Positions 44,127-52,266 of a stretch of 64,000 bases of DNA are shown here, in pieces. The stretch comes from Lachnotalea sp041821265 (lineage in GTDB: Bacteria; Bacillota; Clostridia; Lachnospirales; Lachnospiraceae). Position 1 is the first letter of the stretch. The number at the start of each line of letters is the position of its first letter. Both the position numbers and the translations under genes were made by a program. The notes beneath the pieces are model-generated. The model was not told where the DNA came from. It did not search any database and saw only the letters and a program-made list of their open reading frames with translations. Location: contig JBGUEQ010000011.1 in the NCBI GenBank assembly GCA_041821265.1, positions 35,119 to 99,118 of the forward strand, given 5' to 3'.

Positions 44127-44759
44127 ATGAAAAAACATAGTTTATTAATCATGGCAATACTTCTGTTTGGTATTGCGTTATATACAGTCAACACATATGA
44201 CAAAAAAACAGAGGTGAATTCAGCATCGGATAATTTGGATGACAACGATCAGAGCCAAAGTGATTTAAAGCCATCTGCTTCATTGAATGCATCTGATAAA
44301 ACAGGTTCATCTATTATCGCTGATAGTAATCAAGGTAGTGATAGAACGTATGAAAAGGCTCAAGATTTTCAACTTGTTGATTTGCAAGGAAACAAAGTTT
44401 CATTAAGTGATTATAAGGGGAAGAAAGTATTTCTTAACTTTTGGGCAACTTGGTGTCCCCCATGTAAGGCTGAAATGCCAGAGATTGAGAAGATATATCA
44501 GGAAACAAAAGACAGTGATTTAGTTATTCTTGCAGTAGAAATTGGAGAGCCACAAGAGGATGTAAAAACATTTGTAGACAATAATAATTACAATTTTAAG
44601 GTGTTACTAGATTTTGATCAAAGTGTTGCTACAAGCTACGGCATTTCCTCTATTCCAACTTCGTTTTTTATAGATGAAGCAGGGAATATAATAGCAAAAA
44701 GAGTAGGTGGTATGAATTATGATGAGATGAAAGAATATAAAGCTTTATTAGAAAAATAG
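44127..44759 (+). CDS. TlpA/ResA-like membrane-anchored thioredoxin
   Basis: 210-residue protein: one N-terminal helix (about 5-22) as anchor, a Ser/Asp-rich linker to about residue 72, then a thioredoxin fold with the active site WCPPC (Cys110, Cys113) and the cis-Pro in SSIPTSFFID. It should reduce disulfides outside the membrane using electrons from CcdA. In this island the probable clients are the Cys-bearing cupredoxin-like proteins encoded downstream; that link is inference. Ribosome site AAGGAG. Confidence 0.92.
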   Translation: MKKHSLLIMAILLFGIALYTVNTYDKKTEVNSASDNLDDNDQSQSDLKPSASLNASDKTGSSIIADSNQGSDRTYEKAQDFQLVDLQGNKVSLSDYKGKKVFLNFWATWCPPCKAEMPEIEKIYQETKDSDLVILAVEIGEPQEDVKTFVDNNNYNFKVLLDFDQSVATSYGISSIPTSFFIDEAGNIIAKRVGGMNYDEMKEYKALLEK

Positions 44760-44776
44760 TATAAACATTATATGAT

Positions 44777-44812
44777 AAAGAGCACGGTTAATTGTAAACC
44801 AGTGCTCTTTCT
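44777..44812 (+). terminator. Terminator after tlpA-like gene
   Basis: AAAGAGCAC and GTGCTCTTT form a 9-bp stem, with further imperfect pairing (GGTT / AACC) inside, followed by CT-rich sequence. Confidence 0.75.
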
Positions 44813-44992
44813 ATTTGTATTAAATGAGCATTTGTAAGAATAGGGCTTTATTAAATCGTGAATATCTCGCCGATGTTATCTGCGTTTAGTGAAGTCACAA
44901 TAGTTCCTATAAAAGATATTATAATCTCCATAATAAATCCATACTAATATATTATCATACCAATAGGATGATTGATATGGAAGGAGAAAGAC

Positions 44993-46342
44993 ATGGCAAG
45001 TATAGTTAAAAAGGCATTACTAATTGATGACATGACATGTGTAGCTTGCGAAAATAAAATTGAAAAAAAACTTAAGGCATTAGAGGGGATTGGAAAGGTA
45101 TCTGCTAGCTATTCAAGTGGTACGGTAAATATCGAATATGATAAAGATAAAATATCACTAAACACGATAACCGCTGTTATTACAAAACTTGGTTATGGAG
45201 TAAAAGGTTTATCCGCATCGATGCATAAATCCGTAACTAAGTCTTCAAATTTATCAAGTAATAAATTTCAGCCAGCACAATTGATTTGTATTGTTCTGAT
45301 ATTAATTGGAATTATGGTAATAATGAACAATTTAGGATTGAGTTCAATTACCAATAAATTTCCGACCGCTACTCAAGGTATGGGATACTTAGCACTATTT
45401 GTTGTTGGATTATTCACATCTGTACATTGTGTAGCAATGTGTGGTGGCATTAATATTTCCCAATGCGCCAATATAAAATACACATCCAGTACGGGAATGA
45501 AGTCCAAGCTCAAGCCAAGCTTACTATACAATGGTGGTAGAGTAATCTCTTACACGATTGTTGGTGGCATTGTTGGTGCACTTGGCTCGGTATTTCAATT
45601 CTCTGGAACAATGAAAGGTATTGTCGCTGTCCTTGCTGGTGTATTTATGATAATTATGGGGTTAAATATGATGAATGTTTTCCCATGGCTTCGTAAATTC
45701 AACCCAAGGCTACCGAAAATTTTTGGAGGCATAAATGGCGAAGGCAAAGGTCCGCTAGTTGTTGGTCTATTAAATGGTTTCATGCCATGTGGTCCACTTC
45801 AGGCTATGCAACTATATGCGCTTTCAACTGGAAGTCCGATCAAAGGCGCGTTATCGATGCTATTTTTTAGCTTAGGAACCATGCCACTTATGTTTGGGTT
45901 AGGCGCAATCAGCTCAATGCTAACAAAGAAATTTACTAAAAAAATGATGACAGTTAGTGCAGTATTGGTTGTCTTCCTAGGTGTCGGTATGTTTAGCACT
46001 GGTATGAGCCTGTCTGGTATTACTTTACCGGGGATTGGTGTTACAGGGTCTGCAGTTGCTGCCACAGTGGAAAATGGTGTCCAGACTGTTACAGTTAACG
46101 TAACTTCAGGTTCCTATGAACCGGTAACGGTTAAAGCGGGGATACCTGTAAAACTTGTATTTCATGCTGAAGAAGGTACTATTAATGGCTGTAACAAAAC
46201 AATTCAAATTCCTAAGTACAATATTGAGAAGGAATTACAAGTTGGCGACACAGAGGTTGATTTTACCCCAACAGCTACTGGTACTATTCCTTATAGTTGT
46301 TGGATGGGAATGATAAGAAGTACAATAACCGTAGTAGATTAA
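44993..46342 (+). CDS. HMA - sulfite-exporter-like membrane - cupredoxin fusion
   Basis: 449-residue three-part protein. Residues 1-70 are an HMA domain with DMTCVAC (Cys16, Cys19). Residues about 95-345 are a DsbD/SafE-like six-to-seven-helix membrane domain with CVAMCGG and GFMPCGPLQAMQLYA motifs. The C-terminal about 95 residues are a cupredoxin-like domain, with a Cys in NGCNKTIQIPKYNIE and a YSCWMGM loop as likely copper ligands. ATG 44993 has AAGGAG upstream. The layout suggests movement of copper or electrons across the membrane to the outer cupredoxin domain. The exact direction is unknown. Confidence 0.85.
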   Translation: MASIVKKALLIDDMTCVACENKIEKKLKALEGIGKVSASYSSGTVNIEYDKDKISLNTITAVITKLGYGVKGLSASMHKSVTKSSNLSSNKFQPAQLICIVLILIGIMVIMNNLGLSSITNKFPTATQGMGYLALFVVGLFTSVHCVAMCGGINISQCANIKYTSSTGMKSKLKPSLLYNGGRVISYTIVGGIVGALGSVFQFSGTMKGIVAVLAGVFMIIMGLNMMNVFPWLRKFNPRLPKIFGGINGEGKGPLVVGLLNGFMPCGPLQAMQLYALSTGSPIKGALSMLFFSLGTMPLMFGLGAISSMLTKKFTKKMMTVSAVLVVFLGVGMFSTGMSLSGITLPGIGVTGSAVAATVENGVQTVTVNVTSGSYEPVTVKAGIPVKLVFHAEEGTINGCNKTIQIPKYNIEKELQVGDTEVDFTPTATGTIPYSCWMGMIRSTITVVD

Positions 46343-46349
46343 TTATAAT

Positions 46350-46384
46350 CTCCATTAAAATTTGAAAAATCTCTATTAATGGAG
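46350..46384 (+). other. Intercistronic hairpin
   Basis: CTCCATTAA pairs perfectly with TTAATGGAG across 17 bases; no T run. Lies between the fusion protein and the secreted cupredoxin. Confidence 0.5.
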
Positions 46385-46423
46385 TTATACAATATTAAAT
46401 AAATTATCTAGGAGGCATACTTT

Positions 46424-47044
46424 ATGAAAAATAAAAACTTGTACCTTGTAACAGCAGTAGTTTTGACTATTGCACTTTTATCATCAAAATCTACCATTTC
46501 TTCAGCAAATAGTATATTTGGTTCAAAGTCCATTAGTAATTCTCAAAGCCTTTATTCGAATACTGCGGTGCAAAATAATGCAACGGAGCAAAACAATTCA
46601 GGTTTGGACACGGTAACCAATGTGGTAGAGACACAAAATAATGCAACGGAGCAAAACAACTCAGCTTCGGATGTAGCAACGATTGAGGGAGGGGTACAAA
46701 AGCTCACTACACAACATAGTCCTTCCTCTTATCCCAATATTGTTGTGCAAAAAGGTGTTCCAGTAGAATGGACAATTTCAGCAAGCGCACAAAGCTTACG
46801 TTCTTGCAATAGTTTTGTAATATTCCCAGACTTTAATATTCAGACGTCCCTTAAACAAGGCGATAACGTTTTGGAATTTACACCAACTACAACAGGAACA
46901 TTTCAATACTTCTGCTCAATGCAAATGTATATTGGAACAATTACAGTTGTAGATGATATAAAGAATTATGACGAAAGTGCAGTTGACAACGCAGTTAATT
47001 CAGCAGTTCCTGTTGGCGGTGGAGGAGGTTGCTGTGGGTTTTAA
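46424..47044 (+). CDS. Secreted/anchored cupredoxin-like protein with Cys-Cys tail
   Basis: 206 residues: N-terminal signal or anchor (about 5-28), an Asn/Gln-rich linker with the repeat VQNNATEQNNS / TQNNATEQNNS (about 47-84), and a cupredoxin-like domain (about 85-185) homologous to the end of the previous protein: SCNSFVIFPDFNIQTSLKQGD and YFCSMQMYIGTITVVD align with CNKTIQIPKYNIEKELQVGD and YSCWMGMIRSTITVVD. The Cys and Met residues are possible copper ligands. The chain ends in a glycine run and CCGF (Cys203, Cys204), which may bind metal or be modified. Family assignment is by pattern only. Confidence 0.75.
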   Translation: MKNKNLYLVTAVVLTIALLSSKSTISSANSIFGSKSISNSQSLYSNTAVQNNATEQNNSGLDTVTNVVETQNNATEQNNSASDVATIEGGVQKLTTQHSPSSYPNIVVQKGVPVEWTISASAQSLRSCNSFVIFPDFNIQTSLKQGDNVLEFTPTTTGTFQYFCSMQMYIGTITVVDDIKNYDESAVDNAVNSAVPVGGGGGCCGF

Positions 47045-47080
47045 CATGGTAACTATTGTTGCTCATATGCCATAGAAATA

Positions 47081-47117
47081 TTTTTTACAATGATGGTTTT
47101 ACTGTCATTGTAAAAAA
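47081..47117 (+). terminator. Terminator before csoR
   Basis: TTTTTTACAATGA pairs perfectly with TCATTGTAAAAAA; A and T runs on both sides. Confidence 0.8.
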
Positions 47118-47128
47118 ATCACATCAAT

Positions 47129-47145
47129 ATACCCTATGGTGGTAT
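47129..47145 (+). promoter_or_regulatory. Probable CsoR operator
   Basis: ATACCCTATGGTGGTAT is an imperfect palindrome like the TACCCC..GGGGTA sites bound by CsoR, 25 bases before the csoR start. It should give copper-inducible control of csoR-copA. Confidence 0.65.
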
Positions 47146-47170
47146 GGTATATGGCTGAAAGGAAGATTTT

Positions 47171-47473
47171 ATGTCTGAAAAATGTAATCACTCAATGAAT
47201 GATAATATAAAACGTCCAGAAAAAATAGATACTGATTTAGTTTCAAGACTCAACAGGATAGAGGGGCAAGTAAGAGGTATTAAAGGAATGATTGAAAAAG
47301 GCGTATATTGTGACGATGTATTAACGCAAATCGCTGCGGTACAGTCAGCCATGTCTTCTGTAAGCAAGTTGCTTTTAGAGTCACATATGAGAACTTGTGT
47401 AATAGAAAAATTGAAGGCTGGCGATCAAGATGTTGTTGATGAATTTGTAAAAACAATAGGAAGGTTATTATAA
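47171..47473 (+). CDS. csoR: Copper-sensing repressor CsoR
   Basis: 100-residue all-helical repressor. The Cu(I) ligands Cys47, His72 and Cys76 have exactly the C-x24-H-x3-C spacing of CsoR, and RLNRIEGQVRGIKGMIEKGVYC is the family signature. An extra CNHSM at residues 5-9 might add metal affinity. It is 22 bases ahead of copA and has a CsoR-like palindrome at 47129. Copper binding should release DNA and switch on copA. Confidence 0.95.
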   Translation: MSEKCNHSMNDNIKRPEKIDTDLVSRLNRIEGQVRGIKGMIEKGVYCDDVLTQIAAVQSAMSSVSKLLLESHMRTCVIEKLKAGDQDVVDEFVKTIGRLL

Positions 47474-47495
47474 AAAAATATAAGGAGAAGAAGAC

Positions 47496-50435
47496 ATGGA
47501 AAATTTAACGCTGAATATACAGGGTATGACTTGTGCAGCATGTGCAAATCGGGTTGAGAAAGCTGCTAAAAATGTTAATGGAATTGAATCGGCATCGGTA
47601 AATTTTGCTTCAGAAAAGTTAAGCATACGATTTGACGAGAGTAATACAGGACTTGCAGAGGTGCAAAAAGCAGTTGAAAAAGCAGGCTATAAACTTAGCC
47701 TTCCGTCCATATCAAAAAAGTATAAAATAGAGGGTATGACCTGTGCTGCATGTGCTAAAAATATTGAACGAGCGATTAACAAAGTGGATGGAATGTTGGA
47801 GAGTTCGGTTAATTTTGCATCTGAAACACTATCCGTTTCTTTTGATAACAGTAAAACATCAGTAAGTGAAATGAAAAATGCTGTTTCAAAAGCAGGATAT
47901 AAGTTGCTTGATGATGATAGTTCCATTGATATGGACAGAGAACGTAAGCAAAAAGAAATCAAAAGTTTATGGAGCAGATTTGTTTGGTCTGCAATATTTG
48001 CAGTCCCGCTTCTTATCATTGCAATGGGTCCTATGATTACAAATGCTTTGGGTATTATGTTGCCAGACGTGATAGAGCCAATGAAAAATCCGGTTCCATT
48101 TGCTATTATTCAATTTTTGTTGGCTACACCCGTTATTATAGTGGGCCGCAAATATTTCACAATTGGTTACAAAAACCTTATCAGAATAAGCCCAAATATG
48201 GATTCGCTTATTGCGATAGGAACGTCTGCGGCTTATATATACAGTATATACGGTGCAGTACAAACGTTACTAAATAATAATTATTATGAAATGTACTTTG
48301 AGTCCGCTGGTGTTATTCTTACGCTCATTACACTAGGAAAATATTTGGAAACGGTATCAAAAGGTAAAACATCGGATGCCATTAAAAAGTTGATGGGCCT
48401 TGCACCAAAAACAGCAAAAGTAATAAGAGATGGAATTGAAGTTGAGGTTTCCACAGATGAAGTAGTGGTTGATGATATAATTATCATTCGTCCAGGCGAA
48501 AAAATGCCTGTTGATGGTGTTGTAATAGAGGGGTTAACAGCTGTTGATGAGTCAATGCTCACTGGTGAGAGTTTACCAGTTGAAAAGAAATTAGGTGACA
48601 AAATTGTTGGTGCAAGTATAAATAAAAATGGTTCCATTAAATATAAAGCCACAAAAGTAGGTAAAGATACCGCACTTGCACAAATTGTAACCTTAGTTGA
48701 AGATGCACAAGGTTCAAAAGCTCCCATTGCTCGTCTTGCAGATATCATTTCGAGTTATTTTGTACCAATCGTTATATCAATCGCATTATTATCTGCACTT
48801 GCATGGTTCTTTATTGGAACCCAACCACTTTCATTTGCACTAACTATTTTCATTGCAGTGTTGGTTATTGCTTGTCCTTGTGCACTTGGACTTGCAACCC
48901 CAACTGCGATTATGGTTGCAACTGGTAAAGGTGCAGAAAACGGCGTTCTCATAAAAAGTGGCGAATCGTTGGAAACCGCACATAAACTAAAAACGATTGT
49001 ATTTGATAAAACAGGTACAATCACAGAAGGAAAGCCAAAAGTCACTGATATTGTTACAGCAAGCTATGTTGATGCGAAAGAACTTCTGACAATTGCGGCA
49101 TCAGCAGAAGAAGGTTCAGAACATCCTCTTGGAGAGGCAATTGTTAAGGGTGCAAAAGAACAAAATCTAACGCTTAAAAAAGTGGAAAACTTCAAAGCAA
49201 TTCCTGGACATGGTATTGAAGTGACCATTAATCACAAAGTAGCGCTGCTCGGAAATAAAAAGCTGATGGACACAAGAAACATAATGCTTGGTGAATTTTT
49301 GGAAAAAGCAGACACTCTAGCAAGTGAGGGGAAAACACCTATGTTTATCGCAGTAAACGGTGTGATAAACGGAATTGTAGCAGTAGCAGATACAGTGAAA
49401 CCAAGCAGCAAACAAGCCATTGAAACTTTACACAAAATGGGCATAAAAGTTGCTATGATCACGGGGGATAATAAACGCACAGCCGACGCTATTGCAAAAC
49501 AGGTTGGAATAGATATCGTTTTAGCGGAAGTCTTACCACAGGATAAGGCAGAAAATATAAAAAAACTTCAAGAAAACAATACAGTAAAAGTGGCAATGGT
49601 TGGCGACGGTATTAATGATGCACCAGCACTAGCACAGGCTGATATTGGCATTGCAATTGGTTCTGGTACTGATGTTGCTATTGAATCTGCTGATATTGTT
49701 CTTATGCGTTCTGACTTAATGGATGTTCCTACTGCAATACAGCTAAGCAAGCGTACAATCAGAAATATCAAACAAAATCTATTTTGGGCATTTGCATATA
49801 ATGTAATTGGTATTCCGATTGCAATGGGCGTACTACATTTATTTGGAGGTCCGCTTTTAAATCCAATCATCGCGGCACTTGCTATGAGTATGAGTTCGGT
49901 GTCTGTGCTTACTAACGCATTAAGGCTAAGAGGATTTAAGCCATTAACAGGTAGCACCAAAGGTGCATTTTCTGTTGATACATCAAACAATCAAATTTAC
50001 TTTAGTCAGATTACATGTGTTCAAACAAATGATTCATACAACACATATAAAAAAGAACCCGCTGACCAAGTGAAAAATGAAGATACGAAAGTGATTTCTC
50101 TTATTCCGAATGCTGATAACATATACGTCGATGAACAGCCAGTAAACATGGTTGAAAGTGAAATCTTATATGAAAAAAATACTGAGACGGGTGAGTCTGA
50201 GGCAATTGTAGAAAAAAAGAAAAGCGATGATATGATTGAAAAAATTGTTTTAGCGGTTTCGGGAATGTCATGTTCACATTGCGAACAAGCAGTAACAAAA
50301 GCGTTGAATGAAATCGGTGTTAATTTTGCAGTAGCCGACGCAAAAACTGGAAGTGTTGCCGTTGAATATGTAAAAAGTCAAGTTTCAATCGATGAAATAA
50401 AGGCAAAAATTATTGAAGCAGGCTATGAGATATAA
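47496..50435 (+). CDS. copA: Copper-exporting P1B-type ATPase with N- and C-terminal HMA domains
   Basis: 979-residue copper pump. Two N-terminal HMA domains (GMTCAAC, Cys13/16 and Cys83/86), eight membrane helices, actuator TGES, the ion motif CPC (460-462) in CPCALGLATP, phosphorylation site DKTGT (Asp504) and hinge GDGINDAP are complete. The regular protein ends near residue 820; a linker of about 100 residues then leads to a third HMA domain with GMSCSHC (Cys926, Cys929). A C-terminal HMA is uncommon in CopA and resembles the CopZ-like protein at 42919. Located in the membrane; exports Cu(I). Confidence 0.96.
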   Translation: MENLTLNIQGMTCAACANRVEKAAKNVNGIESASVNFASEKLSIRFDESNTGLAEVQKAVEKAGYKLSLPSISKKYKIEGMTCAACAKNIERAINKVDGMLESSVNFASETLSVSFDNSKTSVSEMKNAVSKAGYKLLDDDSSIDMDRERKQKEIKSLWSRFVWSAIFAVPLLIIAMGPMITNALGIMLPDVIEPMKNPVPFAIIQFLLATPVIIVGRKYFTIGYKNLIRISPNMDSLIAIGTSAAYIYSIYGAVQTLLNNNYYEMYFESAGVILTLITLGKYLETVSKGKTSDAIKKLMGLAPKTAKVIRDGIEVEVSTDEVVVDDIIIIRPGEKMPVDGVVIEGLTAVDESMLTGESLPVEKKLGDKIVGASINKNGSIKYKATKVGKDTALAQIVTLVEDAQGSKAPIARLADIISSYFVPIVISIALLSALAWFFIGTQPLSFALTIFIAVLVIACPCALGLATPTAIMVATGKGAENGVLIKSGESLETAHKLKTIVFDKTGTITEGKPKVTDIVTASYVDAKELLTIAASAEEGSEHPLGEAIVKGAKEQNLTLKKVENFKAIPGHGIEVTINHKVALLGNKKLMDTRNIMLGEFLEKADTLASEGKTPMFIAVNGVINGIVAVADTVKPSSKQAIETLHKMGIKVAMITGDNKRTADAIAKQVGIDIVLAEVLPQDKAENIKKLQENNTVKVAMVGDGINDAPALAQADIGIAIGSGTDVAIESADIVLMRSDLMDVPTAIQLSKRTIRNIKQNLFWAFAYNVIGIPIAMGVLHLFGGPLLNPIIAALAMSMSSVSVLTNALRLRGFKPLTGSTKGAFSVDTSNNQIYFSQITCVQTNDSYNTYKKEPADQVKNEDTKVISLIPNADNIYVDEQPVNMVESEILYEKNTETGESEAIVEKKKSDDMIEKIVLAVSGMSCSHCEQAVTKALNEIGVNFAVADAKTGSVAVEYVKSQVSIDEIKAKIIEAGYEI

Positions 50436-50455
50436 TATGTTCAGAGCAAAAATAA

Positions 50456-50554
50456 GAAGAGCGATTAAAAGCCTTGATTGAAATGAGAATGAATGGAGAC
50501 ATTTCGAAAGAACTGTTTACTGAAAAGGAAAGGATATTGAGGAAAAAATTGTAA
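50456..50554 (+). pseudogene. Remnant of a serine recombinase C terminus
   Basis: Frame without start reading EERLKALIEMRMNGDISKELF then TEKERILRKKL and a stop. The pattern (l..M...GeISkeeF..k...l..kl) is typical of the C-terminal coiled coil of large serine recombinases. Only about 32 codons remain. With the truncated hydrolase downstream it marks a former mobile element or excision scar. Confidence 0.5.
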
Positions 50555-50582
50555 AATGATGTATTTTTTCTAAGAATAAGCA

Positions 50583-50632
50583 AGAAACCCTTATATTAAC
50601 TGCAGAAGTTGATATGAGGGTTTCTTTTTTAG
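50583..50632 (+). terminator. Terminator after copA region
   Basis: AGAAACCCTTATATTAACT pairs with AGTTGATATGAGGGTTTCT (few mismatches) and TTTTTT follows. Confidence 0.88.
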
Positions 50633-50829
50633 TTAGTAACGTTTTTTGCTGTGATTTTGGCATTATGCTATTAGTTATTTCGTATCTGATATATTATAAA
50701 ATCGATAGTTGAGATGAGATAGTATCTGTTATATAATGATGTTACTTTTATGTTTTAATAACATGAAATTACTACTTAAGATAATATAAGGTTTAATAAA
50801 AAAACTTATATAAAGGGGAATATAATGAT

Positions 50830-51066
50830 GTGGATAGTATGGTGGAAACCATGATGGATAAATTAAGGACGCCGGGGGTTGCTACAGTAATATCAAAACA
50901 AGGAGAGCTAGAATATAACGGTTACGGATATGCTGATGTAAAAAATCATAAGGAGGTTAATGAAGAATCATTGTTTGAACTATGCTCGACAACAAAAGCA
51001 TTTACGGCTTTGGCTATTATTTTATTGGAGGAGGAGGGGGATATAAATGGATCCGATTGTATTTAG
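50830..51066 (+). pseudogene. Truncated serine hydrolase (beta-lactamase family)
   Basis: 78 residues resembling the N terminus of class C beta-lactamase-like serine hydrolases: GVATVISKQGELEYNGYGYADV and the active-site SxxK in LCSTTKAFTALAI. It ends after the first helix (EEEGDINGSDCI), where intact members continue for more than 250 residues, so the Tyr and third motif are missing. The start is a weak GTG; an ATG two bases upstream is in another frame. Broken gene. Confidence 0.75.
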
Positions 51067-51186
51067 TAAGTTATAGGTATGCAAAAATGAGATTAATTGT
51101 ATTTCATGCGTATTGCTAAGGGGTAAATATGAAGGTAATGAAAATAAACTATTTATATTTAGAAAAGAGAGACGAGGAATAAGCAT

Positions 51187-52155
51187 ATGAAAATCGTAGT
51201 TTTAGATGGTTACACAGAAAACCCAGGAGATCTCGCCTGGAGTGGTATGGAAGCACTAGGTGAATTGACCGTATATGATAGAACTTCTATTACAAATATA
51301 CAAGAAACAATTGATAGAATTGGTAATGCAGAACTTATCATCACAAATAAGACCCCAATTACGAAAGAAATTTTAAAAGTGTGTTCTAGTATCAAATATA
51401 TTGGTGTGTTATCAACTGGATATAATGTGGTAGATTATGTGACTGCAAAAGAAAAAGGAATTCCAGTATGTAACATTCCAACTTATGGAACAGATGCGGT
51501 GGGGCAGTTCGCTATTGCTATGTTACTTGAAATTTGTCATCATGTTGGTCATCATAGTGAAGCAGTTCATGAAGGTCGTTGGGAAAACAATCAGGATTGG
51601 TGTTTCTGGGATTATCCATTGATTGAACTTACAGGTAAGACGATAGGAATCGTCGGATACGGAAGGATTGGTCAGACAACTGGAAGAATAGCGCAAGCTA
51701 TGGGAATGAAAGTATTAGCGTATGATACATATAAAAATCCTACGATAGAAACAGAAACTTGCCATTATACAGAGCTTGATGAAATATTTGAGAAGTCAGA
51801 TGTAATTTCATTGCACTGTCCATTATTCCCGGAAACAGAAAGTCTGGTAAATAAGGACTCTATCGCAAAAATGAAAGATGGCGTTATTATTTTAAATAAT
51901 AGTCGTGGACCATTGATTGTAGAAGAAGACTTGAAAGATGCATTAAATAGTGGGAAAGTATATGCAGCAGGACTTGATGTTGTGTCGACTGAGCCAATTA
52001 AAGGAGATAATCCTCTTCTTCAAGCTAAGAATTGTATTATTACTCCTCATATTTCATGGGCACCAAAGGAAAGCCGAAATCGATTGATGAATATTGCAAT
52101 CGAGAATTTGAAAGCATTTATTGATGGGGCACCAATAAATGTAGTGAATAAATAA
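51187..52155 (+). CDS. D-2-hydroxyacid dehydrogenase
   Basis: 322-residue NAD-dependent dehydrogenase of the D-isomer family, close to glycerate/hydroxypyruvate-type enzymes. The nucleotide motif GYGRIGQTTG is at about residue 157, and the catalytic Arg (NNSRGPLI), Glu (VVSTEPI region) and His (PHISWAPKESR) are in place. AGAGAGACGAGG lies upstream. It is a single gene next to the truncated hydrolase. Substrate could be glycerate, lactate-like or another 2-hydroxyacid. Confidence 0.9.
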   Translation: MKIVVLDGYTENPGDLAWSGMEALGELTVYDRTSITNIQETIDRIGNAELIITNKTPITKEILKVCSSIKYIGVLSTGYNVVDYVTAKEKGIPVCNIPTYGTDAVGQFAIAMLLEICHHVGHHSEAVHEGRWENNQDWCFWDYPLIELTGKTIGIVGYGRIGQTTGRIAQAMGMKVLAYDTYKNPTIETETCHYTELDEIFEKSDVISLHCPLFPETESLVNKDSIAKMKDGVIILNNSRGPLIVEEDLKDALNSGKVYAAGLDVVSTEPIKGDNPLLQAKNCIITPHISWAPKESRNRLMNIAIENLKAFIDGAPINVVNK

Positions 52156-52266
52156 ACTACGGATGAATAGGTGCGTGGAAAATTTGAGCTTGTTAGTGTT
52201 ACTGTTCCATTTTGTATGAAGCTAAAAGGATAGCCCAAATTATTTGCTTGTATTATAAGATTACAC

